NCBI RefSeq assembly: GCF_964204865.1
Contig: NC_135256.1
Location: 19,249,703-19,313,702, forward strand
Origin: Styela clava
Taxonomy: Eukaryota > Chordata > Ascidiacea > Stolidobranchia > Styelidae
DNA length: 64,000 bases
Direction: 5' to 3'
The position numbers and the translations under genes were made by a program. The stretch's first letter is position 1. The number at the start of each line of letters is the position of its first letter. Below, one piece after another: positions 35,118-49,856 of this stretch. The notes beneath the pieces are model-generated. The model saw only the letters and a program-made list of their open reading frames with translations. It ran no database searches and was not told the DNA's origin.

Positions 35118-35133
35118 ATATATATATATATAT
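35104..35133. repeat. (TA)n at the LINE 5' junction
   Basis: A TA run with one TACA interruption lies exactly at the truncated 5' end of the LINE. It may be the insertion target or may have expanded afterwards. Confidence 0.8.
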
Positions 35134-35683
35134 GATTTTACTTTTTTATTATGTCTGTTTTATTTTCACATTAGGTAGTGAATAAAAACCAGGCAAAGGC
35201 ATTGCGTGAATCCCTATTAAAAAATAATGATTCGATAAATCGTTAGTAATGGCATTTCTACTAGCCATTAATAATTCCTTGGTAAAATTTGGGAAAAAAT
35301 TCGCACAATAATTTATCAACCTCGTTTGACATTTTCAATTTTACGAAACGCTGTTGGTGCGTTCATGCAAAACTTAGAATTGAAACAATACCCAAATACG
35401 ACTTCTCAAATTTGTCGTTTGTTTGTTAGCAAAAGCCGTAGGGTAATTCTTGCGAAATTTGATGGATTGGAAATTGGAATAAATTCAAAAATGAAATTTT
35501 CTTGCGGCACACCAAAATCATTTCGCGGCACATTAGGCACGGTGGTTGGAGTATACAAACTCTTGAACCCAGTGTAAAATCACTGGTAATATGCACCACG
35601 AAATATGCTTTTGTATCGAAAACTGGTTTTAAAATATTAATACGGTTTTCATACTAATACTTCAGGTAATGATGAATATGCAA

Positions 35684-35790
35684 CTCAAAATATTGTTGTA
35701 CCTTGAAAGTCGTTTAAAACTCGGCATGGTGTATCAGTCTTAATTTGGCCAGTGCGAAGGCCAATAACTCATCATGCGGTAATATATTTT
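35684..35790 (-). pseudogene. Enolase pseudogene: partial exon 8 copy
   Basis: Parallels the first about 100 plus-strand bases of exon 8 of the functional gene (36875 onward), sharing CAGTCTTAATTTG(A/G)CCAGTGC and the preceding intron edge TCAGGTAA. Homology stops inside the exon near 35790, placing the duplication breakpoint there. Substitutions destroy several invariant residues. With 29731-30026 it forms one split pseudogene in the same order as the true gene. Confidence 0.8.
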
Positions 35791-35868
35791 ATTGATGATA
35801 TTCGCTGATTTCGCAGGGACTACTTTTAAAAAAAGCCAGCCAAATAAATAAATATACACATAATAAAT

Positions 35869-35945
35869 AGAGCCAGTGCTAGAATTCAGAATTTTAGGAA
35901 CGGGTTCTCTTTTGTGTCGAACTCACAGCCGGTTCCATCAATTTA
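35869..35945 (+). mobile_element. hAT-like left terminus fragment
   Basis: CAGTGCTAGAATTCAG, followed by GGAACGGGTTC and GCCGGTTCC, resembles the 29099 MITE family (CAGTAGTGGGATTCAGC, GAACCGG). No right end found. Confidence 0.4.
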
Positions 35946-36452
35946 GAAAATGTATTTATGAAACAACGTAAGCCACATTAACAGAACGTGCTTTACATAT
36001 ATCTGATGCATAACATTAGAAACGACAAACATAAAACGCTAGTCGTCGTTTGCATGTATGTTGGCATTTGTGTTCTAAGGTCTAAGACAAAAATCATAGC
36101 CTGCGACCGGAAAAGTCTAAAATTGCGTGAAAATATTTCGTATATGTATTCTTCAAATGAGCCTTTAGTTTAAACGATATTTTCAGATCCGACCAGTATC
36201 CCTTGCGACCGTAACTTCCATAGTAAACTACGCTATTTTTAAGTATGTGGAACCTACCAATCATCAAGAATCTGGTTTGAAGCCCACGGGACCAGTCTAG
36301 CAACCGCTGTTAAAACTTACACGAGTATTTTACATACCGTGACAGGTATACCACCCGCCGTTTATTAGATAAATCAGACATGATCCCACAACTGCACGTT
36401 TAGCCCAAGACCAATCCAACATAATCAGCATAAATACTTATCCTGTTTGCCA
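35946..36452. other. Spacer between enolase pseudogene and functional enolase
   Basis: Nothing recognised apart from short unsupported frames. Confidence 0.5.
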
Positions 36453-36702
36453 TATGCGTTCATACAATAATATGCAAAGTGCTATAGGAGTAATTGAACA
36501 TTATACAGAAAATAATTAATATTCATGGCAACGGCAGTCGCACAGTATTAATACAATTTGAACTTGAGTAATCCAGATACAGTAAATAAAATAATCATAC
36601 AATTGGAACTGCAAAAACCTAACATAGCAAGAAATGAAAACGAGATATATAATTTGAAGCACAAGATATAATTCACACTATACTGATGCTAGAATATGGA
36701 CA

Positions 36703-39651
<2,949 letters not shown>

Positions 39652-39675
39652 TTAGTTATCGCAACTTAATACTGT

Positions 39676-40734
39676 AATAAACTTGATTAAACTAAAAACG
39701 GTAAAAAAAGACTTCATAAATTGATGATCAGGAATAAAATATTCTGGAACTATTTGACCAGAAAGGGCACAGCGAACTACAACTACACTTAGAAGCTTAA
39801 TTCACGGTAACGTACCATACCTCTAATCTACCGGTATTCTACTACAAGATCTCTGTATCTTTAGGCAGTTGGAGTCATTGAACAATTCACGAAATGCTGA
39901 TTTGTAAACAAACTGCAAATATCGCTGTCATTGTTACGAAATAATAACTTTTGTCCAACCTTAGCTATTCGATTTTAATAATGATAGTAAGTATACTGAA
40001 TGCAGACGGGCTTATATATCATTGAAGAGTCGCAACTGTAACACCGCTGCCGGCAGACGGTACGTGACCTACATCACGTCGAGACTTGATAGAGGGCAAC
40101 GCGAAGAGCGCACCTCAATCGATGTGGTGCAAATCACCGACTGCAGAGGTTAAACCGTAGTAGTATCCGTAGTAGTATATGTTTACGGTAGTATATATTT
40201 ACGGTTAAACCGCACTTCTCCGTTCGCAACACGCATTTTATTTAAGCACATGTTTGGCAAATTTTTGTCACATTAGACGTGATAGACCACATTTTTATTC
40301 ATAATATTTGAATTAAAATGCAATTTAATTGCCATTCGTACATCCGAAAAGCATCATTCAACTCGGATGCAGAAAACACGACCTTATGTCTGTGTTGTGA
40401 GGCTCAAATCCTCAAATGAACAGAGAATGCTTGAAAATTTCTATATCTGCATGTGTTAATCGCCGTGGCGTGAAATTGCTATTTTATTATTCAAATTTAT
40501 TCCTCATATTTACTTCCTCTCCTTCTATTACTATTGTAATAGTTGAATGTTCGATCCGTTAATCAAGGTTTACGCTAAAGATCTTCCGTTTATCGCAATA
40601 TCACAAACAAACATTCAATTAACAGCGTACTGCTGGCCTATATTGGTCATTATTACTGCAACAGCTTAGGTGTTTCAAAAGTATAACAGCCCGTAAGTTC
40701 AATACATTCGAGTATCTTTTGTTTGATTATTTCT
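39676..40734. other. Upstream region of enolase
   Basis: Should contain the enolase promoter and probably an untranslated first exon. No convincing core element seen. Direct repeats of GTAGTAGTATAT occur near 40160-40200. Confidence 0.5.
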
Positions 40735-40922
40735 GGCCCAAGCCTCGTTTTTACTAGGTTTGTGTTTTTTTGTAATTTATTTTTGTGTGTGCGCTGGTGG
40801 GCGGGCACATAATATCTCTCATGTTTTTAACTTTTTTAAGGTTTTGCTCGCCCTCCAGAATTCTCCATTTTAAATTTGTGTATATTATTGAGTATTCAAA
40901 TAAACTATCTATCTATCTATTT
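40735..40922 (+). repeat. Retroposon 3' end with (ATCT)n tail
   Basis: TGTGTGTGCGCTGGTGGGCG, then TTTTAAGGTTTTGCTCGCCC, then TATTCAAATAAACTATCTATCTATC. The GT-rich segment, the AGGTTTYGCT motif and AATAAACT resemble 13385-13625, so the two may be relatives with different tails. Confidence 0.6.
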
Positions 40923-40924
40923 AA

Positions 40925-41020
40925 ATCGCAATGTGGCTGAATTTCTGGCCCGTTGCGGACTCATTCAAACGCTCCGCGGACTCATTTGAGACCGCGGACT
41001 CGGGTTGGCAAACACTGCTC
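40925..41020 (-). mobile_element. hAT-like terminal fragment related to the 4760 element
   Basis: In complement it reads CAGTGTTTGCCAACCCGAGT and then GAGTCCGCGGAGCGTTTGAA and GTCCGCAACGGGCCAGAAAT. This closely follows 4760-4830. Only one end is present. Confidence 0.65.
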
Positions 41021-41253
41021 TATCCATATGAATATAAAAATAAACTCATACGAACAAATAAACGAATACGAAATAATACACTAAAGTGAACTACGTCGTC
41101 TCTACGTCGACAGTTTCGTTACATGAGTATATGCCTTGAAACTCCGTGACGATAAAATAGGGTTTTTATTCAATAAAGTATTTGCAAACAAACTCAACTA
41201 CAATTGGTTCTTGTGAGTGAGTTGCCGATCATGGTGGTAGGATGGTGTAAGAG

Positions 41254-41351
41254 CGCCAGAGCGGTGTCTTCAAAATGTCGTGTCCCACGTGTACAAGTGG
41301 GAAACTCAACTACACGTGGGACGGTTGGGACACGACATTTTGGAGACACCC
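41254..41351. mobile_element. 98-bp palindromic MITE with 9-bp duplication
   Basis: GGTGTCTTCAAAATGTCGTG on the left matches CACGACATTTTGGAGACACC on the right. The perfect 9-bp direct repeat GTGTAAGAG flanks it (41245-41253 and 41352-41360). A central ACACGTGGGAC / CACGTG segment forms a second stem. Confidence 0.8.
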
Positions 41352-41483
41352 GTGTAAGAGTTCATTTGAAACGCTGGCGAAAAGTTACGCTGTGTCTCTG
41401 TTCATTTAGCGACCACGGTATCATCGTCTCGTCTCACCACATCCATTGAGTTCCTCTTTTTGTTTTCATTTTAAAAGACGAAA

Positions 41484-41570
41484 GGCGGTGTCTCGAAAAT
41501 GTCGTGTCCCAAGTGTCCCTCTCGCCTAACGCTGGGACAAGTGTCACACGACATTTTTGAGACACCCCGG
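41484..41570. mobile_element. Second palindromic MITE of the same family
   Basis: GGCGGTGTCTCGAAAATGTC on the left and GACATTTTTGAGACACCCC on the right, the same terminal sequence as at 41254. Flanks show no clear duplication. Confidence 0.75.
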
Positions 41571-42339
41571 ATTCCGTAGTGATTTATTACGCACATAATC
41601 AAAGAAATTTTAAAATGAATACATGCACCTATGAACATTGTACTTATCTTGAGCAGTTTTCGGGTTTAATGCAAGGCGGTTTTATAGCTACACTGACGCC
41701 TGATTGTTACCTAATAAGGATATTCCAATTAGAAACAAGCATTAAACAATGTCGTTCAATGATTAATTGATTATTTTTTGACTCAGGCATTGTTGAATTA
41801 TTTGATACCGAGAAAAAAGTTCAATCTGGTTGATTCAAACTTCGGGAAAGTAGAATCGCATTATAAAATTCGCGAAAAATTTGTAAAAAGTACCGAGGAA
41901 ATACGTCAGAAAAGTTTGTCATGTGGACTATAATTCTGCAATTTGAAATTACTGTATTCGTAGATGTGAGCAGAGGTAGAGGTCGCATTCTTTTTTAATC
42001 GCTTTTGCATTTAAATGTGTTAAAATATTCCGATATATATATATATAAATGTTAGGACTGCATTGCTCTCTCGGGCCAAGGTTCTATCGGGTAATACACA
42101 CGTCGTTGATAAGTACACGGGTTAGGAGCCGATTCCAGAAAGTAATGTACCGATCGATTATTTCAAACCGGGCGTCGGCAATAAGCGGGCAAGTTTGAAT
42201 CTAAATTCATTTGCACACCACCCTTCAAAAACACTTATTTACACAACTCGAAGGTCCAACTCCACTGTATAACACAAGCGAATTCGAATGTTCGTTATTG
42301 ATAATTCTTTGAACCCTAAAAGCCGGATTTACTTTGTGT
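41571..42339. other. Non-genic stretch
   Basis: AT-rich; a short TA run lies near 42034-42047. No gene recognised. Confidence 0.5.
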
Positions 42340-42522
42340 GGGTTCACAGGTTCGAATTCCCATGGGGGGATTCCTCGTCTCCGTAGGGTGATTAACGTAA
42401 CCGCTGGTCGGTTACGGCTTCCTCTATCATCAAGTTCATGCTTCAGAAAACAAATAACTAACTAATCCCATACCCGACATGGAATGGTAACCGGACGAGA
42501 GGCCATCGTTAGCCAAATGCTA
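42340..42522 (+). repeat. SINE family A copy
   Basis: GGTTCGAATTCCCATG (B box) is followed by GTAACCGCTGGTCGGTTACG, CTAATCCCATACCCGACATG and GGTAACCGGACGAGAGGCC. The 3' tail is lost after about 42520. Confidence 0.82.
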
Positions 42523-42800
42523 GATTACGCAGTGGGGCATGTTGTCGTTCACAGTTGGAGTTTCGATTACGCTAGTATCATAGCCGGCCGCGGTTGAAAG
42601 CTGTATATTCAAACAAATCCTGATTGAACATAGATAATAATTGATAAAAGCAAAGGTCATGATATATATGTTAGTTATCTGATTATGGGACGTAACTAAA
42701 TGGCCAAACCAAATAATTGGAACCCCGCGTGTTTATGCGGTTCCGCCGGAAACATTAAGGCTGATTCTTCACTGTTGGATATCATTAAATTACAAAAGAG

Positions 42801-43089
42801 AACATCGGTCAGAGACCGAAGACTTATCGATTGAAAGTTAGGGGATCCTCCAAAACAGCGCTCTTACTCCATAGTGACACCTTGTGTCCCATCACTAATT
42901 AATTGATAACTCGCTAATTATACGACATAATTCATCCAAAATCAATAGGCTTCTGGTCCGATATATGATGAATGCACATGCAAAATCTGGAGCAGATTTA
43001 ATCTCGCTTTCGTGAGATATCGCGTGCATCTAACAGACAGACAGACAAATACCTATCAACATACCTACCGATTAAAATCGATAAGTAAC
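42801..43089 (-). repeat. Interspersed repeat family B, copy 1
   Basis: Complement of 55433-55738. Shared blocks include TCAGAGACCGAAGACTTATC, CAGCGCTCTTA, ACGACATAATTCATCCAAA, GATGAATGCACA, CAAAATCTGGAGCAGATT, GAGATATCGCGTGCAT and ATACCTATCAACATACCTAC. An (ACAG)n tract lies inside. Class unknown. Confidence 0.8.
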
Positions 43090-43751
43090 AAGTTGTGGAG
43101 AACATGATGGCGTCGCTGAATCACCTGGTAAATATTTTACATTTTCCGACGCAAAAGAATCGAAATATCCTCCCGATAAGTCGATAAGAGCTGTAACACC
43201 AGTCGTGGCGACTGGTCTTCAAATTTTGTACGTTATAACGTACAACTTGTACGCATTGATGGAATTCATGAGGCCGCACAATGGCATAGCCATGAAACTG
43301 TTTACATTCTGTAATTATTGGAGCAACTGTGGGAACACCTCGTTCGAGTTAGCAAATTTTTCGCGAGAAAGTTCGAGCATTTCATCAGCTCATGGAATGA
43401 ATAATGTAGAAAGCGGGATTTAAAGTTCCAACATAGTGTGAACCCGCTTTAAACGTATGCCATTCGGTTAATGACGTTACACACTTGCGAGGGAAAGTGA
43501 TATGCGTTTTTCATGAGAAACGCAGAGCTGCTACGTGGCGACGTAATTGCGTAACGAAGTAATTGAGGAACGTTGATGTTTTTGTCAAGTTGGCGCAGCG
43601 GATATGAGACGAAATGCTTCGAATCGCTTCTCGTTCGCAATAAACCTTTCGAAACCCCAAAAATATTGATGACTTGCCCATAGTCGCCTCCCTGAGGTGC
43701 AGCGCACAATGCGTCCGCCAACGTGGTTGGCGGAGAAAGACGCAACCGATA
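43090..43751. other. Non-genic stretch
   Basis: A 98-codon minus-strand frame at 43449-43745 has no recognisable domain. A palindrome TACGTTATAACGTA lies near 43228. Confidence 0.5.
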
Positions 43752-43838
43752 AGCCGTTACGACATTAGGTGAATTACTCTACGACGGCGAGGAGTCCAGC
43801 AATCCTCTTCCACATCTCTCATGGGATTCAAATCAGGG
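43752..43838 (-). repeat. SINE family A internal fragment
   Basis: GGCGAGGAGTCCAGCAATCC, CACATCTCTCATGGGATTC and AAATCA match the complement of the junction between head and body. Confidence 0.65.
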
Positions 43839-44155
43839 TCAATGTTTACAAATTGTTTGTGACGTCATTGTTATAGAGGAGTCTCACAATTATCATAGCC
43901 TGGAGTGTCTCATCGTACAAGTCCTGCCCCGATTCGAACCTTGGTAGGTTGCGTCTTCCGAAGTATATACTCCATTATTGTATTAACGTACTTGTTTTGC
44001 CAAATTTGGGCAGTAAGCGGGCCCCTTGTACAACTGCTTTTGGATTGTAGTAGTAGCCCGTGAGCTATGTTTCATGGTTTTTCTTGCCTTTCTTACTCAA
44101 ATCGTCTTTCTGATATCGCGGATAAACATTCCTGTTTGAATCTTTTGACTTTGGT

Positions 44156-45435
44156 GTAGGTACTAGAGATGTACCGATGTATCGGTATCGGCAATATCGG
44201 CCATTTTTTCGGTATCGGCCATGTATCGGTATCGGTTAGATTAAGGCCGATATTTCCGATATATTTACCTTTTTGATATGGTCCAGAATGTTTTAAAAGA
44301 TTAGTTGGAATACTACTTTTTAATTTATTTTTTGTCTGGAGAGATTGTGAGCTATGAGCCATACATGTCCTCACCCCCGTGAGAGAATATTCACGTGTTT
44401 TTAGCTATTTATCAGCCAAACTAGCTCAACTAATTTGGATATTTTCGCTGTCAAATTTTTATATTGACATTTTTAATATTACATAGTAATTATGAAGAAA
44501 TATATCAACACAGCACATAAGAAAAAGCAATCAGGCGCCCGGTTTTAAATCATACAGTGGAATTGGGGTCCTTATTAACGGCACATAGACTTTTGGCACG
44601 GGTATAAATTCTGACTGTTTGTCGTCAAGTACGAGTGTCATTTAGTCCGTCGACATCGATAAACTAAATTCCGACACAATTATCTCTCTACGCAGGTATT
44701 AATTTTAATAATTTTGTTTAACTACACAACTACTTTATAGGTATATTGACATGACGGCCTAGCCCTAGACTGTCTCAAAATATATGATTGCAATTGTAAA
44801 ATATTAAAAAATCTATTTCGTTGGAAGAGATCATGTTATTTTTACTAAAAAAACCTCCCCGACAGTTATAGGTAGGCCTTCTTTTTGTTGGTGCTGATTG
44901 ATATTCTTTATTCATGTTGGCTTTGACTTATTGCGTCGACGATTACGATTAGCCACGAAATACAATATTTGTAAAATGCTTTTAATTTGAACGTAGGACG
45001 GCGGCGCTAAAATATGTGGGTGATATTCGATATGCTTTTAAACACGAATAACGATATTCGAAGGTCGCGATATTAACATTAAATTCAAATTTGACATCCC
45101 GGCTTATGAGTTTTCTTATTGAACACCGAGATTACTAGCGTTATTGTACAATGTATCTTAATCAGTTAAAGCAAACTCCAAACATTAATTTCATATTATG
45201 TGATATATCTTTTTTTTCGATTTGAAATAATGTGTACTATGAACAACGCTCAAAGACCATTGTTTTAACCCGTCTACCCTACACAGCACCCCTAATTAAG
45301 TAATAATTACATAGTATCGGAATATCGGTAATATCGGCCTTCTTATAGTATCGGCGTATCGGTATCGGCGTTTTTAGCTGGTATCGGTATCGGTATCGGC
45401 GACTAAAGTGGTATCGGTAAATCTCTAGTAGGTAC
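44156..45435. mobile_element. hAT-like element, 1.26 kb, perfect 8-bp duplication
   Basis: The element is 44164-45427. Ends are TAGAGATGTACCGATGTATC and CGGTAAATCTCTA, flanked on both sides by the perfect direct repeat GTAGGTAC (44156-44163 and 45428-45435). Subterminal regions are packed with GGTATCGG / CCGATA repeats in both halves. No long open frame, so non-autonomous. Such subterminal arrays usually bind the transposase. Confidence 0.85.
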
Positions 45436-45663
45436 TGACTTGGCAATAAAGCTGGGCGATAACAGCGAAGTCGAAAAAAAAGGTTTTTTCTTGGCGTAGT
45501 TTCACGGGTATGCAAGAGGTATACCAATAAAGATACAGAAAAAATTTGATTCAAACAATTAAGCTGTTTTTTTTATAATTGATGAAAAACAAAACCCTAT
45601 TTTTGAAAACATTGGTGGATTTATAATCGAGATTGCTCTAAATTTATTGGCGTCCTACCTACA

Positions 45664-45750
45664 ACAGTTACATTGGATATACCGTTGGGACAAGCAGTTT
45701 GAATAAAACAGTTACATTGGATATACTGTTGGAACAAGCAGTTTGTAACA
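45664..45750 (+). repeat. 44-bp tandem duplication
   Basis: ACAGTTACATTGGATATAC followed by GTTGG(G/A)ACAAGCAGTTTG occurs twice in direct orientation at 45664 and 45708. Confidence 0.85.
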
Positions 45751-45944
45751 GACTGGGAGAACTCAGCAAGTCACTTTTTGATATTAAATATTTTGATACT
45801 AAAACCCACAGATGACATTTTTCCAAAATACATTTCTCCATTAGCATACTTTAAATTAACTTTCCAACACCTTTTCTCGTCATAGACAGCGGTAGGGGAT
45901 TTTACCTGAAACATAATTGTTATTAGAATAGGATTTACAAATTT

Positions 45945-46225
45945 ATACCGGAGAAAAGGGAAGTCGATAAGGCGGCTTAATTATATGGCGAGCCACGGCC
46001 CTCGTCCGGTTACCATTTCATGTCTGATATGGGGTTAGTTAGCCAGTTATCTGTCTGAGATACGCGTACTTGATGATGGAAGAAGCCGTAGCCGACCAGC
46101 GGTTACGTTGACCACCCCGCGGCGGCCATTAGTCCAGTGTCCAGCAATCCACCCGCATAAAATTATCCCCACCGGATTCGAACCCACGCAGAGGTGCGGT
46201 GGCGAGCGCACTTATCAAAAGTATG
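45945..46225 (-). repeat. SINE family A, near full-length reversed copy
   Basis: AAGTCGATAAGGCGGCTTAA, GCGAGCCACGGCCCTCGTCC, GACCAGCGGTTACG, CAGCAATCC, GGATTCGAACCC and GGTGCGGTGGCGAGCGC follow the family order in complement. Confidence 0.85.
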
Positions 46226-46537
46226 GTCTAACTAACTCTGAAGCCATCTAGTTTTAACGTATCCACGCAAGCTAGGAGTATATGCGCATATTTGCTGCAT
46301 TCTATTCAGAATTTCAAAAACTAAATCACATATCTACAATTTTCGTTTGATATTACTGAACCCCAAATTTAGGAACCATCCTTAAGCCTAATCTGGACCC
46401 GTAGTTGGATAATATTGGAGATTTATATGTGAGGTCAATCATCAAATTATATATATAATTGGATATATAATTATATCAAAATTATGTATTTCGGCATTTA
46501 GTAGAGTACTAATCCCAAATGATGCTATGAAACGACC

Positions 46538-46935
46538 TAGGGCTGGGCTGGGCATTTCGAATCGAATGGTAAATTATTCGATTCGGTTCAGAGCGAAATT
46601 TCGAATCGCCGCCATCTTGTTTTTTTCTTTCCGCCAATTGTCGAATTAAATTTCTCAATTTTTTTTATTAAAGCCATACTTTTTCAACGCAATTCTGACG
46701 TATGAAATATGTGAGTTATTGGTGAAAACGTGTTTTTTATTGGGTGTAAACGCTCAGCAATCTTTCTGAGTGATATATATTCCGTTTTCAGTAATTTATG
46801 TGTCTGGAGGACCAAATACAGAAAGAAAGTTACATACAATTTTATATCTCTCAAGTATTCGAGATTCGATTCGATTCGAAAAAAATATTCGATTCGATTC
46901 TGAAGTCATCAGGTATTCGAAAATGCCCAGCCCTA
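46538..46935. mobile_element. hAT-like MITE, 398 bp, TAGGGCTGGGC ends
   Basis: Left end TAGGGCTGGGCTGGGCATTT, right end GAAAATGCCCAGCCCTA. ATTCGATTCG repeats lie inside each end. Flanks are not a clean duplication. The two 60-codon frames across the right half are repeat products. Confidence 0.75.
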
Positions 46936-47044
46936 AATCTAACATATCAGTATAAACGGGACACTTTTATTGATAAATAGTGTGGAAATGAAGATTGAAA
47001 TCGCTTTTCATGTATCGCATACACGGATGTTTTCTTCTCTGAAC

Positions 47045-47399
47045 CTGTATTTTCCAACCCATATAGGTCGCAACCCAAAATTGGGTCGCCTGGAAATTTT
47101 ATTGGGTCGCTCGTTTTTTCTACAAAAACACAAAAGTTACTGCTATTATTTTCTAGTGAATTATTATTGTTTATTTTATATTAATTGAATAGTAATTGCA
47201 TATGTGGAAAGTATCCTAGAGTAAAAACTTTGCATCTGCTGTTATTAGTCAATCAGGTAACCTTGTGGCCATTTAGGGCACAAGCATTACATACCGCCCC
47301 GCCTATACTATTTTGAGCGTACCCTCGGGTCGCGGGATTTTACAAAATTTATTTTTTTGAAGTATTTGGGTCGTTTGAAAGAAAGGTTAGGAACCACTG
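47045..47399. mobile_element. hAT-like remnant with GGGTCG ends
   Basis: Left CTGTATTTTCCAACCC then GGTCGCAACCC; right GGGTCGTTTGAAAG then GGTTAGGAACCACTG. GGGTCGCGG lies inside the right half. No duplication is visible in the flanks. Confidence 0.55.
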
Positions 47400-47784
47400 C
47401 TGTATGGGATACCAAAAAACAAACCCACAACTGCTCTCAATAGAATTCTGAAAGTTTTCAATTTTTTTTCTTCATGGTCCAACCGCAACATTGTCAATTT
47501 CAACAAAATGCATACAATCATGGCAAGTGAAATACCTAAACGGTTCAGGTTCGTTGCACAATGCCACCTTCCTGCAAACTGATTGCCACTTCGCCTGAAA
47601 CAAAATCCTAATTACGAAGTGTGTGAACGCGCATGAATACAAGTTTGATAACCGCTAAATACGTTTTGTGTATTTTTGCTGGTATTTAGATGAATTGATG
47701 CTGCTAATTGAGATATTCGATCAACTTTAGAGTGATCACCAAAGCTGGGAACAGTTATCCGGTTTCAAATTTTAGTAATCGTCA

Positions 47785-47840
47785 ACAATAATGGAATTTT
47801 GGGGAATTTGTGTAGCACCTCGTGATCTTGAGGTTCGATT
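47785..47840 (-). repeat. Short repeat family D, copy 1
   Basis: Complement of CCTCAAGATCACGAGG followed by ACACAAATTCCCC. Two direct copies lie at 52010 and 52128. Confidence 0.7.
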
Positions 47841-49856
47841 ACAAACCCGGGTGACGTGCTCAATAACGGCGTGGAAATCCATTTTCCATTTTTTCATTGC
47901 CAATTTTAGCTGTAAGACATAGCAAGTCAAATGAAAACCTATTCATATTAAAGTACCGTCTAATTCTAATATTATCTAGGTTGGACAGATTTCTTACACT
48001 GCTTGGACCTTGGACTATGATTAAGTCACATAACTTCGATTTTCATTCATTTAACTATATCCAAAAATACGGGTTGCGCGGGCAAAACTTGAGGCCTGTA
48101 GGTGGATGCTGTTGACGATCTAAACGCGTGTTTCAAACTAAAATTTCAAATAATTTGTATGACTATATCTGAAATTATATATTCATATGTATACTTTATT
48201 CATTTTAAATGATAGAATCGTTTATGAAACATTGCCTAAAATTCATAAATCATTTGCAGTTTGCATTCCTAAGCTATCCTAATTTTCAAACTCTGCCCTG
48301 CGCCAGATGCCATTGGACAAGTAATCAAAGAGAAAGGCGATTTTTCGAAAAGACTTCTTCTGAACGTATCACTTTCGCAGGGTGGCCGGTTACGGCTACC
48401 TCCATCATCAAATACTTCGATTCATATGAATGGGATAACTAGTTTATTGTTATAAGAAAATTTTTATGTTAGCCTGTGTTGCCCACGTCTGACCATTAGT
48501 TATTGACTGCCAAGTACACTTGCTTTTCGTCGTGCCCCACTGGTTCTACGTTCCACTTGTTTCACTTATATCGTTATTATTGAAGTCTTATTTCGTTTCG
48601 AGGACAAAACATGTTTATCCGGAGAAATTTTGCATGCGCGGGAATTTTCGTCTGCGTTTAATTTTATCAAAAATCATGCTTTGACTTTAGATGCACGCTT
48701 TATTCACCTTTGATTCTGGATTTGGCCTAACAATCACAGGAAATGGTTACAAAGACCCAGCCATGTGGATCGAAATGGACGATAGAACGTACGAGTAATC
48801 GTAGTTGGTTTGCTTTCGTTGATTTTCTTTCTTGGCGTTGATAAATAATTTATTTTTATCATCGTAAACAATAACAATGGAACCTGTTTGTTAACGCTGT
48901 ATAAATAAAATATTTGTCTCTGCCAATTTGTATATTTATGATTTAAAAAAGAGAGAAAATTGGCGGTTACCAAGATTTGACGACCTTGTTACATGCATAC
49001 CGCCTCCTGCGTGTATAAGGGTGGCATAGAAAACCTATTCTCTCATACACATTTCTATCAATATAATCGGAGATTCTTCAGTTGATCCTAAATTAATTTC
49101 AGGTATAGGCTTTGCAACGTGAATGGATTGGAATTACTCGCTCGTACCAGATTGAACTAAATTAAAAACTTCTTTCGCGGGCCGCATTTGGCAGGTGGCA
49201 AATTTATTCATTTATGTATATTTGCAATTGCCGAGAGTGGAGCGAATGCAGAATGATAAGGATACCCAAACAATGTGTGTTAAAAAAATGACCTCGGGGA
49301 TATTTGAAGAAATTATTTTCCAAAAATTCAAATACTCGAAATAAAGTTTTTTTTAATCTGTACAATTTGCCATTGCAGTCGTGAATTCTTAGCTTCCGTC
49401 AAATTTTAACTGTGCATCAAAATCCTAGAAATACCGAAGTATTATCAAATTTGGGCATTCCTAGAAGGCACTCGCTAAAAATATGAAGTTTGTATTTGAT
49501 TTCTGCATTTGTTTTAGTGTGTCAATTTCAATCACGATCTTCATATTCCAATCGGTGTAATTTTAGACACGATGATAAACTGTGGGCCGCGTCGTTGAAC
49601 AGATTTAATTTTAGTTATTCACATTTCAGAAATGGAAAATGAAACCGTCTTACATACACATCGCTGAAACTTCGTATTTCTTTTATTTTCTCCAGGGCTC
49701 TCTTTCGTATAATGATTTTAATTAATACTAGATTTTTTCCATATCGAATTCGTTTTGACAGGATACTGTTATACTTTACCTACCTGGCGCATGTCTATCT
49801 TCATCAATAAGTATTCATATATTTAAATATATACTTATATTCTAATATATACTATA
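47841..49856. other. Non-genic stretch
   Basis: Contains a small SINE family A fragment near 48378-48422 (GGCCGGTTACGGCTACCTCC). No gene recognised; frames are under 80 codons. Confidence 0.5.

Larger units (their letters stand above)
30080..35560. mobile_element. Decayed hAT-like element carrying a LINE
   Basis: Left end CAGTGGTTTACAACC followed by CTCGGCACAC. The right side at about 35510-35560 has TGCGGCACACC, CGCGGCACA and GGCACGGTGGTTGG, the usual inner sequence of the opposite hAT end. The final bases are decayed and no duplication could be confirmed. It lies in what was the last intron of the enolase duplicate. Confidence 0.45.

Noticed and set aside
47037-47407. Target-site duplication for the 47045 element
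   Set aside because: CTCTGAAC and CTGTATGG match at only about three of eight positions.
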